Shown: piece by piece, positions 28,063-37,328 of the stretch
How the letters are laid out: the number at the start of each line of letters is the position of its first letter
How positions within the stretch are numbered: the stretch's first letter is position 1
DNA from: Saprospiraceae bacterium
GTDB taxonomy: Bacteria > Bacteroidota > Bacteroidia > Chitinophagales > Saprospiraceae
Assembly: GCA_020848995.1 (NCBI GenBank)
Contig: JADLHA010000006.1
Coordinates: forward strand, 1-64,000
Length of the DNA: 64,000 nt
Reading direction: 5' to 3'
The notes under the pieces: generated by a model
Database searches by the model: none
The model's input: the letters and a program-made list of their open reading frames with translations, nothing else
Told to the model about the DNA's origin: nothing
Position numbers and translations under genes: made by a program

Positions 28063-29472
28063 ATGCGCAACTACGTGATCAGTTTGCTTCTCCTGTCCGG
28101 AATCGTTCAGGCCCAGTCAGACAGTTGTTACCTTCGTTTTGAGATCAAAGGATTGCAGCCTGGTAAAATTAAGTTCATCGCCGTTTTTGCCGACCAGAAT
28201 TACATCATCGATTCAGCCATAGCTGACCAGTACGGAAGGTTTGAATTGGCACGCAAAAGTCCGCTGCCATCAGGATATTACTACTGCATCCTTCCGGATT
28301 ACAGCAATTTCCACTTTATGGTCGGCGAAGAACAGTTTTTTTCAATGACCGCAGACAAGAGCGATGTCGTTGCCACCATGACGGTTGACGGTAGCATAGA
28401 CAATGAGATGCTCTATGAGAATTTTCGCATGCAGCAATGGCTCGATCCGCGCATGGATTCCCTGTATAAACGAAAAAGCGACACGTCCTTACCCAAACAA
28501 ACCATTGCTTCTATCGATGTTGAAATCGACCGTCTCAACGGGATGCGAAAGGAGCAGCTTACAAGGAATCAACGCCAACATCCAAATGCCCTGTATACCA
28601 AATTTAAGACTGCAGGACAAAATCCTGAACCGGTTGACATTCGCAAACCAAACGGCGAGGTGGACCGCGAACTCCAGCTCGAATATTTCCGGCAGGCATT
28701 CTGGGACAACGTGGATTTTACTGACGAACGTTTGTTAAGAACGCCCGTTGTTGCCAATAAACTGAAGCGTTTCATCATGGATCTCACCCCGCAGCAGCCG
28801 GACTCCATCATCCGGCAGGTCGACTTTGTGATCCACAAGGCGATGGTCAACAAAGAAATGTTCAAGTTTGTCAGCAACTGGATTGCCATCAAGTTCCAGC
28901 CGACTCAAACCAAGGTGATGGATGGCGAAGCGGTGTTTGTTCATGTGCTGGAAAACTATTTCGACACCAAAGAGAAGGCCTACTGGGCAAGCGATAAAGA
29001 GCTTGCTGAATTTAAGAAAAAGGTGTTTGAAATGAAAGCAAGTCTGCTGAACCGCCTGGGGCCGGATGTCGTATCAACCGATCTCAACGGAGTACAGCGG
29101 TCCATTTACGAACTGAAGGAAGAGTTTGTCGTGATCTTCATGTACGATCCGGATTGCGACCACTGCCAGAAGGAAACTCCCCTGCTTAAGGAGTTTTACA
29201 AAAAATGGAAATCCAGGGGAGTCGAAATATTTGCCATCGTACTCAATTCTACAGACGAGGAATGGCGCAATTTTGTAAACCGCTTCGGAACGCAAGACTG
29301 GATCAATGTCCATGATCCGACCAACCGCAGCATTTATGCAAAGTACTTCGTCGACATCACCCCTGAGATCTACGTGCTCAACCGGGATCGCAAGATCATC
29401 GGCAAAAACCTGAAAGCGGAACAAATCCCCTTAATCATCGAGCAGGAGTACAAGCGGCAGGAAAAAAGGTGA
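28063..29472 (+). CDS. Exported thioredoxin-like protein (TlpA/AhpC-TSA type)
   Basis: 469 aa from the ATG at 28063. A signal peptide (VISLLLLSGIVQAQ) is followed by an N-terminal beta-rich DUF4369-like domain (about 20-110) and a long helical middle. The thioredoxin domain (about 330-465) holds the redox motif CDHC in DPDCDHCQKETPLL. Such proteins reduce periplasmic disulfides or serve in cytochrome maturation. The in-frame TTG at 28036 is an unlikely start. It is a single gene, convergent with the acyltransferase. Confidence 0.85.
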   Translation: MRNYVISLLLLSGIVQAQSDSCYLRFEIKGLQPGKIKFIAVFADQNYIIDSAIADQYGRFELARKSPLPSGYYYCILPDYSNFHFMVGEEQFFSMTADKSDVVATMTVDGSIDNEMLYENFRMQQWLDPRMDSLYKRKSDTSLPKQTIASIDVEIDRLNGMRKEQLTRNQRQHPNALYTKFKTAGQNPEPVDIRKPNGEVDRELQLEYFRQAFWDNVDFTDERLLRTPVVANKLKRFIMDLTPQQPDSIIRQVDFVIHKAMVNKEMFKFVSNWIAIKFQPTQTKVMDGEAVFVHVLENYFDTKEKAYWASDKELAEFKKKVFEMKASLLNRLGPDVVSTDLNGVQRSIYELKEEFVVIFMYDPDCDHCQKETPLLKEFYKKWKSRGVEIFAIVLNSTDEEWRNFVNRFGTQDWINVHDPTNRSIYAKYFVDITPEIYVLNRDRKIIGKNLKAEQIPLIIEQEYKRQEKR

Positions 29473-29503
29473 TGGCCTCTGCCAGCCGGAACCCCCAGGT
29501 CAA

Positions 29504-30514
29504 TCATACGGAAGCAACCGGCCCTGCGTTGGCCCTGTCCGATCTGCGATGGGATGCCAGCCTTTGAGACCACCGATGGCTGGGTCGCTCGATGTATAGG
29601 TAAAAAACATGCGAGGCCACCAGGGTCAATGCGATGCTGAGGGCAAGAAAAAAAGTGCGGTTGCCTTCGGGGTAGCTCCGGATCAGTAAATCCATGGCAA
29701 ACCACCCGACCTGAACGTGGATGAGGTAAAAGGAATAAGACAGCTTGCCAAGAAATACCAGTGGCTGCCAGGCAGTTCGCAGGCCAGCAATGAATAAAGC
29801 CGAAAGGACGACGGCCGTGAGGTGGTAAATGTCGAAACACCAGTAGGTCAGCAAAAAACAGATTCCCAGCATACCCGTCGCCCATTTTCCGTTGATGTGC
29901 CCTGCCCCATAGTAGTAGAGCACGGTACCCGTTGCAAAGTGACATCCATAATACCAAACCCACATGTCGGCATCGAGCCAGCGCCCCATGCAAAATGCAA
30001 AAAGGACACACCAGCTAATCCGCGATTTGCCATACCGGATCAGGGGAAAAATCAAGGCCATGAGGAGGTAATACTGCACTTCGATGGCCAGGCTCCAGTA
30101 AACGCCTTTGTACCAGGGGATGTCCAACAGATCGTTGAAATGAAATACGTGACTGATCAGCTGACCGGCATCCCAGTCAATCCGTTTGTCGGCGTAATGC
30201 CTTGAAAATTTCGCAAAATAATCGGCAATGAAGATGAGGGCGATGCTGCACCAGTAAGGAGGTTCGATTCTCAGGAGCCTCCTGAGCAGGAAGTTGCCGG
30301 CCCTGGACCGCGTGTATTGCATGCGTTCCATCGCCATCGGGATCACCAGTCCGCTGATCACAAAAAATACTTCCACCCCCAGGTAGCCGCGACTGAAAAA
30401 ATGGCGCAGCACATGATCCTCCGGAAAAAAGCCTCCGGTAAAATGGTACAAACAGACGAGCAGGGCTACCAACCCCCTCAGTACGTCGATCGAATACAGA
30501 TGCTTCTGTTGCAC
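29504..30514 (-). CDS. Acyltransferase 3 family membrane protein (OafA-like)
   Basis: 336 aa from a GTG at 30514 (reading MQQKHLYSIDVLRG). About ten membrane helices. The family start SIDVLRGLVALLVCLYHF contains the catalytic-site His, and RLLRIEPPYW is the conserved R-x10-R-like block. These enzymes acetylate cell-surface sugars. The open frame reaches a TTG at 30523, but that codon lies inside the TACTTTTG promoter box, so the GTG 6 nt after the box is the better start and makes the mRNA nearly leaderless. Confidence 0.85.
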   Translation of the reverse strand: MQQKHLYSIDVLRGLVALLVCLYHFTGGFFPEDHVLRHFFSRGYLGVEVFFVISGLVIPMAMERMQYTRSRAGNFLLRRLLRIEPPYWCSIALIFIADYFAKFSRHYADKRIDWDAGQLISHVFHFNDLLDIPWYKGVYWSLAIEVQYYLLMALIFPLIRYGKSRISWCVLFAFCMGRWLDADMWVWYYGCHFATGTVLYYYGAGHINGKWATGMLGICFLLTYWCFDIYHLTAVVLSALFIAGLRTAWQPLVFLGKLSYSFYLIHVQVGWFAMDLLIRSYPEGNRTFFLALSIALTLVASHVFYLYIERPSHRWSQRLASHRRSDRANAGPVASV

Positions 30515-30520
30515 GGGGTT

Positions 30521-30528
30521 CAAAAGTA
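30521..30528 (-). promoter_or_regulatory. -7 box (TACTTTTG), near-leaderless acyltransferase
   Basis: Exact TAnnTTTG match on the minus strand, ending 6 nt before the GTG start at 30514. Confidence 0.5.
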
Positions 30529-30650
30529 TTGAAAGCTGACTTTGCCATGACGGTGAACCCGCTTATCCCCAAAAAATTTTTCCATCACCAAAATGGGAAT
30601 CGCTGACCTTGGCCAGAAAGCGGATCAAATCAGGAATGGGGAGATTTCAG

Positions 30651-30658
30651 TACATTTG
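30651..30658 (+). promoter_or_regulatory. -7 box (TACATTTG), near-leaderless transketolase N-half
   Basis: Exact TAnnTTTG match, ending 7 nt before the ATG at 30666. Confidence 0.55.
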
Positions 30659-30665
30659 CTGCATC

Positions 30666-31505
30666 ATGGACCTTGCATCCCTTCAACGCATTGCCAGTCA
30701 GGTGCGCAGAGACATCATCCGTCAGACCAACCTGGCTGCAAGCGGACATCCGGGGGGATCATTGGGTTGTGCGGATTTCCTAACTGCGCTTTATTTCAGC
30801 ATCATGCGGAGGCAAATACCCTTCAGGATGGATGGCCGCGGAGAAGATGTGTTCTTCCTTTCAAACGGACACATTTCCCCGCTTTTTTATTCCGTGCTTG
30901 CCCGGAGCGGATATTTTCCAGTTGAAGAATTGTCGACTTTTCGCAAGATCCATTCGCGCCTACAAGGGCATCCGGCCACTCACGAAGGCCTTCCTGGCAT
31001 TCGCGTGGCATCCGGGTCCCTGGGGCAGGGCCTCAGCGTTGCCCTGGGCGCTGCTCTGGCCAAACGGCTCGATGGCGACGACCATTTCGTTTACGTGCTC
31101 ATGGGCGACGGCGAGTTGCAGGAAGGACAGATCTGGGAAGCTGCAATGGCGGCAGCGCATTTCGGGGCCGACAGGCTCATCGCCACCATCGACTGGAATG
31201 GGAAACAGATCGACGGTCCCACCCGCGAAGTCATGCACTTGGGCGATCTCGATGCCAAATGGCGGAGTTTCGGATGGGAAGTCCTCCACATGAACGGCAA
31301 CGCCATGGAAGAGGTCGTCGAAGGGCTTCACCAGGCACAGAGAGCCAGCGACAAAGGCAAACCGGTTGTCATCCTCATGAAAACGGAAATGGGATTTGGC
31401 GTCGATTTTATGGTGGGAAAACACCATTGGCACGGGGTGGCCCCAAACGACGAGCAATGCACGGAAGCACTTGCCCAGCTCGAAGAAACCTTGGGTGACT
31501 TTTAA
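30666..31505 (+). CDS. Transketolase, N-terminal subunit
   Basis: Thiamine-diphosphate-binding half of a split transketolase in the pentose phosphate pathway. 279 aa from the ATG at 30666. ASGHPGGSLG and LSNGHISP are the cofactor-site blocks, GDGELQEGQIWEA is the metal/diphosphate motif, and KHHWHGVAP closes the subunit. The matching C-terminal subunit is at 50329-51276, about 19 kb away and on the other strand, not adjacent as is usual for split transketolases. An upstream TTG at 30609 is not supported. Confidence 0.92.
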   Translation: MDLASLQRIASQVRRDIIRQTNLAASGHPGGSLGCADFLTALYFSIMRRQIPFRMDGRGEDVFFLSNGHISPLFYSVLARSGYFPVEELSTFRKIHSRLQGHPATHEGLPGIRVASGSLGQGLSVALGAALAKRLDGDDHFVYVLMGDGELQEGQIWEAAMAAAHFGADRLIATIDWNGKQIDGPTREVMHLGDLDAKWRSFGWEVLHMNGNAMEEVVEGLHQAQRASDKGKPVVILMKTEMGFGVDFMVGKHHWHGVAPNDEQCTEALAQLEETLGDF

Positions 31506-31541
31506 GCGGCCCGGTGAACCGAGTGATTTTGCCTAAAGCAA

Positions 31542-33563
31542 CTACACCTCTTTCAATCGCTTCTTGAGTGCGTTCATTTCGTCGCGGTGAACGGCGGCCT
31601 GAATAAAATCGAGTTCCTTGGCAGCAGCTCTCATCTTCTTTTCCGTTTCTGCTATGAGCGCTTCGAGTTGTTCGCGTCCCATATAGGCGACAAGAGGATC
31701 TGCAGCCAAACTGGGGGTATCCCTTTCGACATACGGGCGCGTTTCCTTTCCGCGCATATCCAAAATCGAATGCTTTTGCAGAATTTCTTCGCGCGTTTTG
31801 CTCAGGGTTCGCGGGATGATGCCATGCTTTTCGTTGTAAGCGATCTGCTTGCTCCGGCGACGCAACGTCTCATCGATGGTGCGTTGCATGGATTGCGTCA
31901 CCTTGTCTGCGTAAAAGATGACGAGCCCATTGGCGTTGCGCGCAGCACGACCTGCTGTCTGGGTTAACGAACGATCGTTTCTCAAAAACCCTTCCTTGTC
32001 GGCATCCAGGATAGCTACCAGTGAAACTTCAGGCAAATCGAGGCCTTCGCGCAATAAGTTGACGCCGATGAGTACGTCAAATTCACCTGTTCGCAAATCC
32101 CGGAGGATCTCAACGCGTTCCATGGTATCCACCTCGGCATGAATGTAACGGCACAGGATCTGCATGCCCTGAAGATACTTGCTGAGTTCCTCGGCCATGC
32201 GCTTGGTAAGCGTTGTCACCAGCACGCGTTCTCCGGCCATCTTGCGCTTACGTATTTCTTCGAGCAGGTCATCAATCTGGTGCAGCGATGGGCGCACTTC
32301 GATGGGTGGGTCGAGCAAGCCTGTGGGCCGTACGACCTGTTCGACGAAGAGTCCCTCCGTTTTGGCCAGTTCGTAATCGCCGGGCGTTGCACTCACAAAG
32401 ACGACTTGGTGGATCATCGATTCGAATTCGTCAAAATTCAAAGGGCGGTTGTCGAGCGCAGAGGGCAACCTGAATCCAAAGTTGACGAGGTTCTGCTTCC
32501 TTGCACGGTCTCCACCCCACATGCCCCGGATCTGCGGAATGGTGACGTGTGACTCGTCGATGATCAGCAAAAAGTCGTCGGGGAAATAATCCAGCAGGCA
32601 GAATGGTCTGGTTCCAGGTCGTCGGCCGTCGAAGAAACGCGAATAGTTTTCAATGCCGCTGCAATATCCGAGTTCGCGGATCATTTCGAGGTCGAACTGG
32701 GTTCGCTCGACAATTCTGCGGGCTTCAAGGGTTCTCTGCTCTGTTTCAAAGTACTTTCGCTGCAGTTCGAGCTCGTCTTCAATCGAACGGATGATGAGTT
32801 TCAACCGGTCCTTGGGCGCCACGTAAAGATTGGCCGGGAAAATGGCAGCAAAATCCATGCTCATGATGCGCTTGCCGCTGCTCAGCTCGATTTGGTCGAT
32901 CTGCTCGATCTCGTCACCGAAAAAATGGATCCGGTAACCATAGTCGGCGTAAGGCAGATACACGTCGACGGTGTCCCCGCGTACCCGGAACTCACCTCGT
33001 TCCAGTGTGGTCTCAGTACGGCTGTAAAGACTGTCGACCAACTGATACAACAGTGCATTCCGCGAAAGTACCTGTCCCTTCTGCAGGCGGATGATCCCGG
33101 ACTTGTAATCCTCCGGATTTCCCATACCAAATATACAGGACACCGTTGCGACCATAATGATGTCCCGCCTGCCCGAGAGCAACGACGAGGTGGCCTTGAG
33201 GCGCAATTTGTCGACCTCTTCATTGATCTGGAGATCCTTCTCGATGTATGTGTCGGTAACGGAGAGGTAGGCTTCGGGTTGGTAGTAATCGTAATAGGAG
33301 ACGAAGTACTCCACGGCATTGTCCGGAAAAAATTCGCAGAACTCGCCGTACAATTGTGCCGTCAGCGTTTTGTTGTGCGTCATGACCAGGGTAGGCCTGT
33401 TGATCCTTGCAACGACGTTGGCCATGGTAAACGTTTTGCCGGATCCGGTAACCCCGAGTAAAACCTGGAAGCGCTCACCGCTGTTTATGCTATCGGAGAG
33501 CTGCTGAATGGCCTGCGGCTGGTCACCCGTCGGCTCATAGGCTGATGTCAGTTTAAAAGCCAT
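31542..33563 (-). CDS. uvrB: Excinuclease ABC subunit B
   Basis: Helicase-like damage-verification subunit of nucleotide excision repair. 673 aa from the ATG at 33563 (MAFKLTSAYEPTGDQPQA). The Walker A block GVTGSGKTF is at about 38-46. The Tyr-rich beta-hairpin region carries YDYYQPEAYL, and DESHVT is the DEAD-type box. The helicase C motifs end in QTAGRAARN, and a UvrC-binding UVR motif lies at the end (about 630-665). The partner uvrA is at 45556. The promoter box at 33570 is 6 nt before the ATG. The abhydrolase gene is divergent, 23 nt away. Confidence 0.97.
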   Translation of the reverse strand: MAFKLTSAYEPTGDQPQAIQQLSDSINSGERFQVLLGVTGSGKTFTMANVVARINRPTLVMTHNKTLTAQLYGEFCEFFPDNAVEYFVSYYDYYQPEAYLSVTDTYIEKDLQINEEVDKLRLKATSSLLSGRRDIIMVATVSCIFGMGNPEDYKSGIIRLQKGQVLSRNALLYQLVDSLYSRTETTLERGEFRVRGDTVDVYLPYADYGYRIHFFGDEIEQIDQIELSSGKRIMSMDFAAIFPANLYVAPKDRLKLIIRSIEDELELQRKYFETEQRTLEARRIVERTQFDLEMIRELGYCSGIENYSRFFDGRRPGTRPFCLLDYFPDDFLLIIDESHVTIPQIRGMWGGDRARKQNLVNFGFRLPSALDNRPLNFDEFESMIHQVVFVSATPGDYELAKTEGLFVEQVVRPTGLLDPPIEVRPSLHQIDDLLEEIRKRKMAGERVLVTTLTKRMAEELSKYLQGMQILCRYIHAEVDTMERVEILRDLRTGEFDVLIGVNLLREGLDLPEVSLVAILDADKEGFLRNDRSLTQTAGRAARNANGLVIFYADKVTQSMQRTIDETLRRRSKQIAYNEKHGIIPRTLSKTREEILQKHSILDMRGKETRPYVERDTPSLAADPLVAYMGREQLEALIAETEKKMRAAAKELDFIQAAVHRDEMNALKKRLKEV

Positions 33564-33569
33564 AAACGG

Positions 33570-33577
33570 CAAAGTTA
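33570..33577 (-). promoter_or_regulatory. -7 box (TAACTTTG), near-leaderless uvrB
   Basis: Exact TAnnTTTG match on the minus strand, ending 6 nt before the uvrB ATG. It overlaps the short divergent space before the esterase gene. Confidence 0.55.
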
Positions 33578-33586
33578 ACCAAAGGG

Positions 33587-34363
33587 ATGCTCGGCAGCAG
33601 AAACAAACTTCACTACAAACAGCAGGGCAGCGGACCTCCGCTGTTGATCCTGCATGGCCTTTTCGGCAGCCTTGACAACTGGCAATCGTTCGCCCGGGAG
33701 TTGGCGGGAGAATTTACCGTGGTAACCCCAGATTTGCGCAATCACGGAAAATCGTTCCATCATCCGGACATCACCTATCCACTGATGGCAGACGACGTTA
33801 GCCAACTGATCGCGGCCATGGGCATTGCCCCTTGCGGAATCATCGGTCACAGCATGGGAGGGAAAGTCGCCATGGAACTGCTGACTCGAAACGCGGATGC
33901 CGTGAGCCGCACCATGGTACTCGACATCGCCAACCGGTCATATCCACGCGTTCACCTGCCACTGCTGGATGCCATGCGCAAACTCGACCTCCAGAAGCTG
34001 GAGGCGCGTGGTGACATCGACCGGGCCCTGTCCGAAACCGTTCCCGACCCTGCCGTGCGCAGGTTTCTGCTCAAAAACGTCGACCGCGAACCCTCAGGTC
34101 GCTTTGTGTGGAAGCTCAACCTCGATGCACTTTACAGAAATTACGACCATATCGCCGGCGGAGTACACTTCATTCATCCTCTCAAAAAAGATATTTGCTT
34201 CGTCCGCGGAAGTTTGTCCAATTATCTGGGTACGGAAGACATGGCCTCGCTGAAAGTAATTTTTCCGGCTGCCAGGTTCGCTACCATTGAAGGTGCAGGG
34301 CACTGGATCCATGCCGACCAGCCTCAGCAACTGCTTGAAATGGTGAGATCATTCTTCAGATGA
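33587..34363 (+). CDS. Alpha/beta hydrolase (YbfF-like esterase)
   Basis: 258 aa, cytoplasmic. The oxyanion block LHGLFGSLDNW is near residue 25. The nucleophile elbow GHSMGG (Ser near 89) and the final GAGHWIHADQP with the catalytic His complete the triad, with an Asp in between. Closest in pattern to the YbfF/acyl-CoA-thioesterase-like esterases; the true substrate is unknown. It is followed 84 nt later by rsmA on the same strand and may share its transcript. Confidence 0.88.
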   Translation: MLGSRNKLHYKQQGSGPPLLILHGLFGSLDNWQSFARELAGEFTVVTPDLRNHGKSFHHPDITYPLMADDVSQLIAAMGIAPCGIIGHSMGGKVAMELLTRNADAVSRTMVLDIANRSYPRVHLPLLDAMRKLDLQKLEARGDIDRALSETVPDPAVRRFLLKNVDREPSGRFVWKLNLDALYRNYDHIAGGVHFIHPLKKDICFVRGSLSNYLGTEDMASLKVIFPAARFATIEGAGHWIHADQPQQLLEMVRSFFR

Positions 34364-34447
34364 TGACCCCTTGTTCTCCGGACTTTTCTCTGGTGGCGTT
34401 TGCTCACAGCCACCCGGTATAAATTTCGATGGTACACCCGAAAACAG

Positions 34448-35233
34448 ATGAAGGAACACAACAAACCCTCGCTTAAAAAATCGTTTGGACAGCACCTGCT
34501 CACCCGCCTGGGACTGTTGCAACGGATTGCCGACGTCGCTGCCGATCACGATGTGCCCAACCTCCTCGAAGTAGGCCCGGGGATGGGCGCTCTCACCCAA
34601 CACCTCCTCCTGAAAAACAAGCGCTTTCTGGCCGTGGAGGCCGATTGGGAAATGCAGCAATACCTGTTGAATTCAGGCATACTGCAGCCAGACCAACTCC
34701 TGTCTGCCGACGTACTTCGCATTGATTTTACGAAACTCTTTGACGGAGAGCCCTTCATTCTTTGCGGCAATTTCCCTTACAACATTTCCTCCCAAATTCT
34801 GATGAACGCCCTGCACCATGCAGACCGGATCCCGGTTTTCGCCGGTCTCTTCCAGCAGGAGCTGGCGCAACGCATTACCGCGTCGTGCGGTAGCCGGGCA
34901 TATGGCGGCATCAGCGTGCTGACCCAACTGGTTTACCATCCGCGCAAATGTTTTGACATCGATCCTTCTGCATTCCGCCCGCCGCCCAAAGTCAATTCTT
35001 CGATGCTCTGCCTCCTTCGCCGTGAGGACCGGCCGGATACCCAAAGCTTTATGGGCATTCAAAAACTCGTTCGCAATGCATTCCAATACCGAAGAAAGAC
35101 GCTTCGGAATAACCTGAAAACATATGTAAGAGACCTTGATATGCTCGCAGATCCCTATTTCGACCTTCGCGCTGACGCCATTCCCCCGGAGGCTTTTCCC
35201 TCCCTGTGGAGACGCCTCACGAAAAATTCGTGA
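34448..35233 (+). CDS. rsmA: 16S rRNA (adenine1518/1519-N6)-dimethyltransferase
   Basis: Dimethylates two adjacent adenines in the 3' hairpin of 16S rRNA. 261 aa from the ATG at 34448 (MKEHNKPSLKKSFGQHL). KKSFGQHLL is the classic N-terminal block, LEVGPGMGALT binds SAM, and CGNFPYNISSQIL holds the NFPY catalytic motif. The frame extends to 34400, without support. The C-terminal helical domain carries the FRPPPKVNS signature. All key residues are present. Confidence 0.96.
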   Translation: MKEHNKPSLKKSFGQHLLTRLGLLQRIADVAADHDVPNLLEVGPGMGALTQHLLLKNKRFLAVEADWEMQQYLLNSGILQPDQLLSADVLRIDFTKLFDGEPFILCGNFPYNISSQILMNALHHADRIPVFAGLFQQELAQRITASCGSRAYGGISVLTQLVYHPRKCFDIDPSAFRPPPKVNSSMLCLLRREDRPDTQSFMGIQKLVRNAFQYRRKTLRNNLKTYVRDLDMLADPYFDLRADAIPPEAFPSLWRRLTKNS

Positions 35234-35443
35234 GCAGCCTGCAACGCTGATATAACAACACTGGGCGTACGGGCATGAACCGACTCCTCTCCGGTAGAGT
35301 GGAGTGTGAAGGCATAAGCGCCCCAGGTGTTGTCTCGAACGAGGTCGAACTCCTGGCTGATGCCATCGTTCCGGTTGAACTTCGCTCCACTACGCAGATC
35401 CACCCCCGCTTATTATATTTGTTAAAATAAATCGATACGCCCA
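35234..35443. other. Intergenic region before the methyltransferase
   Basis: 210 bp. The minus strand is open for 82 codons (35155-35403, partly antisense to rsmA), but no family or start signal supports it. A promoter box for the next gene is at 35414. Confidence 0.4.
35414..35421 (+). promoter_or_regulatory. -7 box (TATATTTG)
   Basis: Exact TAnnTTTG match in an AT-rich stretch, 22 nt before the methyltransferase ATG. Confidence 0.55.
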
Positions 35444-36478
35444 ATGATCTACAAGTTTAGTTTCATCGAAAAACTCCTCCTTTCCAATGATCTCATTCCG
35501 CATCCCTTTGCCGACGCCGGTTGCATTCCGGTTCTTGGAAAAAGCCTGGGCGTCGCGGTCAAATTGAAAATAACCGACCAGCTAGGCAAAAATGAGAAAA
35601 GCGCCGATGAGATCGCAAGGGGCGCAGGAGTGAGTACAAAAGGAGCTGAGCTGATACTGGATTGCCTGACTGCACTGGGTTACGCAGAGAGGTCCGGGTC
35701 CGGATACCGCTTTTCAAAGCGGGGAGAAAAGACGCTGGACCGGAATTCACCGCAAAGCATGGTCAATTTTATTGAATTTTCAGACTGGACCCTGGATGCC
35801 ACAGCCAATCTGGAAGATACCATACTCAACGGAAAGCCATCGCAGCTAAATCTCGAGCATTTTACGGAGCGGGAATGGGAATTATTCAGCCGGGCAATGA
35901 TCGACATTGCAAAAACCAATGTCCGGGAGATCGCATCGAAAATCGACCTTCCCCCCCATGCCAAAAGCATTATCGATCTTGGCGGATCTCATGGCCTCTA
36001 CAGCATAGCTCTTTGCGAAAAAGTCCCGGACCTCTGTGCATACATACTCGACCTGGAACCGGTAAAGAAGTATGCTGATGAATGCATTGCCCGGAAAGAC
36101 ATGTCTGCGAGGGTCTTTTTCAACACCTGCAATTTTCTCACCGATGAATTGCCATCCAGCCAGGATGGTGCGCTCCTCTTCAACATCATTCATGGCTTCT
36201 CAGAAGAGCAAAACATCTCTTTGTTCAGGAAAATTTACCAATCGCTGAATGCAGGTGGGAAACTCTTCATGCTCGACCAAATCAAAGGGGTTGGCGGCAG
36301 GAGCCAACTTTCCATGGCGACTACGGCTTTTATGGCCATCAACCTTTTCCATCAGGCGAATGGCAATACCTATAGCTTTGAAGAGGTAAAGAACTGGTGC
36401 GAGGCGGCAGGATTCAAAAATGCGAAGCTTCAAAAATTGAAGGCTCCCGGATTTGCGCTCATCCATTGCACCAAATGA
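35444..36478 (+). CDS. SAM-dependent O-methyltransferase, plant/ASMT-like
   Basis: 344 aa. An N-terminal winged-helix dimerisation domain (about 40-100, LGYAERSGSGYRFSKRG) is followed by a Rossmann methyltransferase domain with SIIDLGGSHGLYSIAL as the SAM-binding block. The layout matches the acetylserotonin/caffeate O-methyltransferase superfamily found in polyketide and carotenoid pathways. No biosynthetic neighbours are present, so the acceptor is unknown. The start ATG is well placed after the TATATTTG box. Confidence 0.85.
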   Translation: MIYKFSFIEKLLLSNDLIPHPFADAGCIPVLGKSLGVAVKLKITDQLGKNEKSADEIARGAGVSTKGAELILDCLTALGYAERSGSGYRFSKRGEKTLDRNSPQSMVNFIEFSDWTLDATANLEDTILNGKPSQLNLEHFTEREWELFSRAMIDIAKTNVREIASKIDLPPHAKSIIDLGGSHGLYSIALCEKVPDLCAYILDLEPVKKYADECIARKDMSARVFFNTCNFLTDELPSSQDGALLFNIIHGFSEEQNISLFRKIYQSLNAGGKLFMLDQIKGVGGRSQLSMATTAFMAINLFHQANGNTYSFEEVKNWCEAAGFKNAKLQKLKAPGFALIHCTK

Positions 36479-36696
36479 CCCAATATGCCCGCCTGCATGT
36501 GGGCATTAGCTGCCAATGGAACAGACGTTCCCTCATGAATTGTTTATTCTGACCAAACAACCAGCTGCGCACTTCGCGGAGTCAGGGATTGCTCTCGTTG
36601 TTCACTAGCCAGGAAAGCTGGTGCTCGTAGATTCTTTGAATACGGGCATTTTTTTCTGCGGCAAGCTCCAGTGGCAACAATGTTCTCCCGGAGCAT

Positions 36697-37062
36697 TCAG
36701 GGAATTCCAGGGCTCAAGTCTCCAATCTCCAGGCTGGTCTTGGCATTTTCCCGGAAATTGATCCGGAAACCAAAAGGCCGGCTCTTGAAAATAAAATGGG
36801 TTTTCGCCTGACCGACCTGGCCTTCGTGTTGCACGAGGATTTCCAATTGGGTGAGCAGTTCGCCATCGTAATCGTAACTGGGATAACTGAGGCTTACCCC
36901 TTTAGCCGCCACGGCGGCACGCACCGAATCGAGCAAGGCCACCGACATATCCCTTCCGAAGATCACTTCCACTTTTTCGTCGCTGATCTCGAGGCGATGG
37001 GGCCTTGGGTTCTGGGAACAGGAACCCAGGATGATGCCAAATAAAAAGATCCATCTGACCAT
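36697..37062 (-). CDS. Small lipoprotein of unknown function (121 aa)
   Basis: A lipoprotein signal (FGIILGSCSQ) gives a predicted envelope location. The mature part (about 100 aa) has a mixed alpha/beta pattern with no recognised motif. The 218 bp on its downstream side and the 266 bp upstream hold no other gene that I can see. The function is unknown. Confidence 0.6.
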   Translation of the reverse strand: MVRWIFLFGIILGSCSQNPRPHRLEISDEKVEVIFGRDMSVALLDSVRAAVAAKGVSLSYPSYDYDGELLTQLEILVQHEGQVGQAKTHFIFKSRPFGFRINFRENAKTSLEIGDLSPGIP

Positions 37063-37328
37063 AGGTAAACGTTCTTTTGGGTTATTGATCCCGAAAAATA
37101 TTTAAAATTTCTCAATTGTGAGGACCACTGATTGACCACTGCAAATCCCTGATTGGCCAGCCAGAAACCCTTATTGAGTGAAAGAGCTGGGCACCTTGCC
37201 CGTTTTCCATTCCCCTTTGGGCGATGGCCTCATATCCCGGGGAAACCCATCGATCTCCAAATGCCCAAGACTCATCGGGTCTCAGCGCCATCAGATGTTA
37301 GAGCGCGCAATGATGACTTAAACGTTAC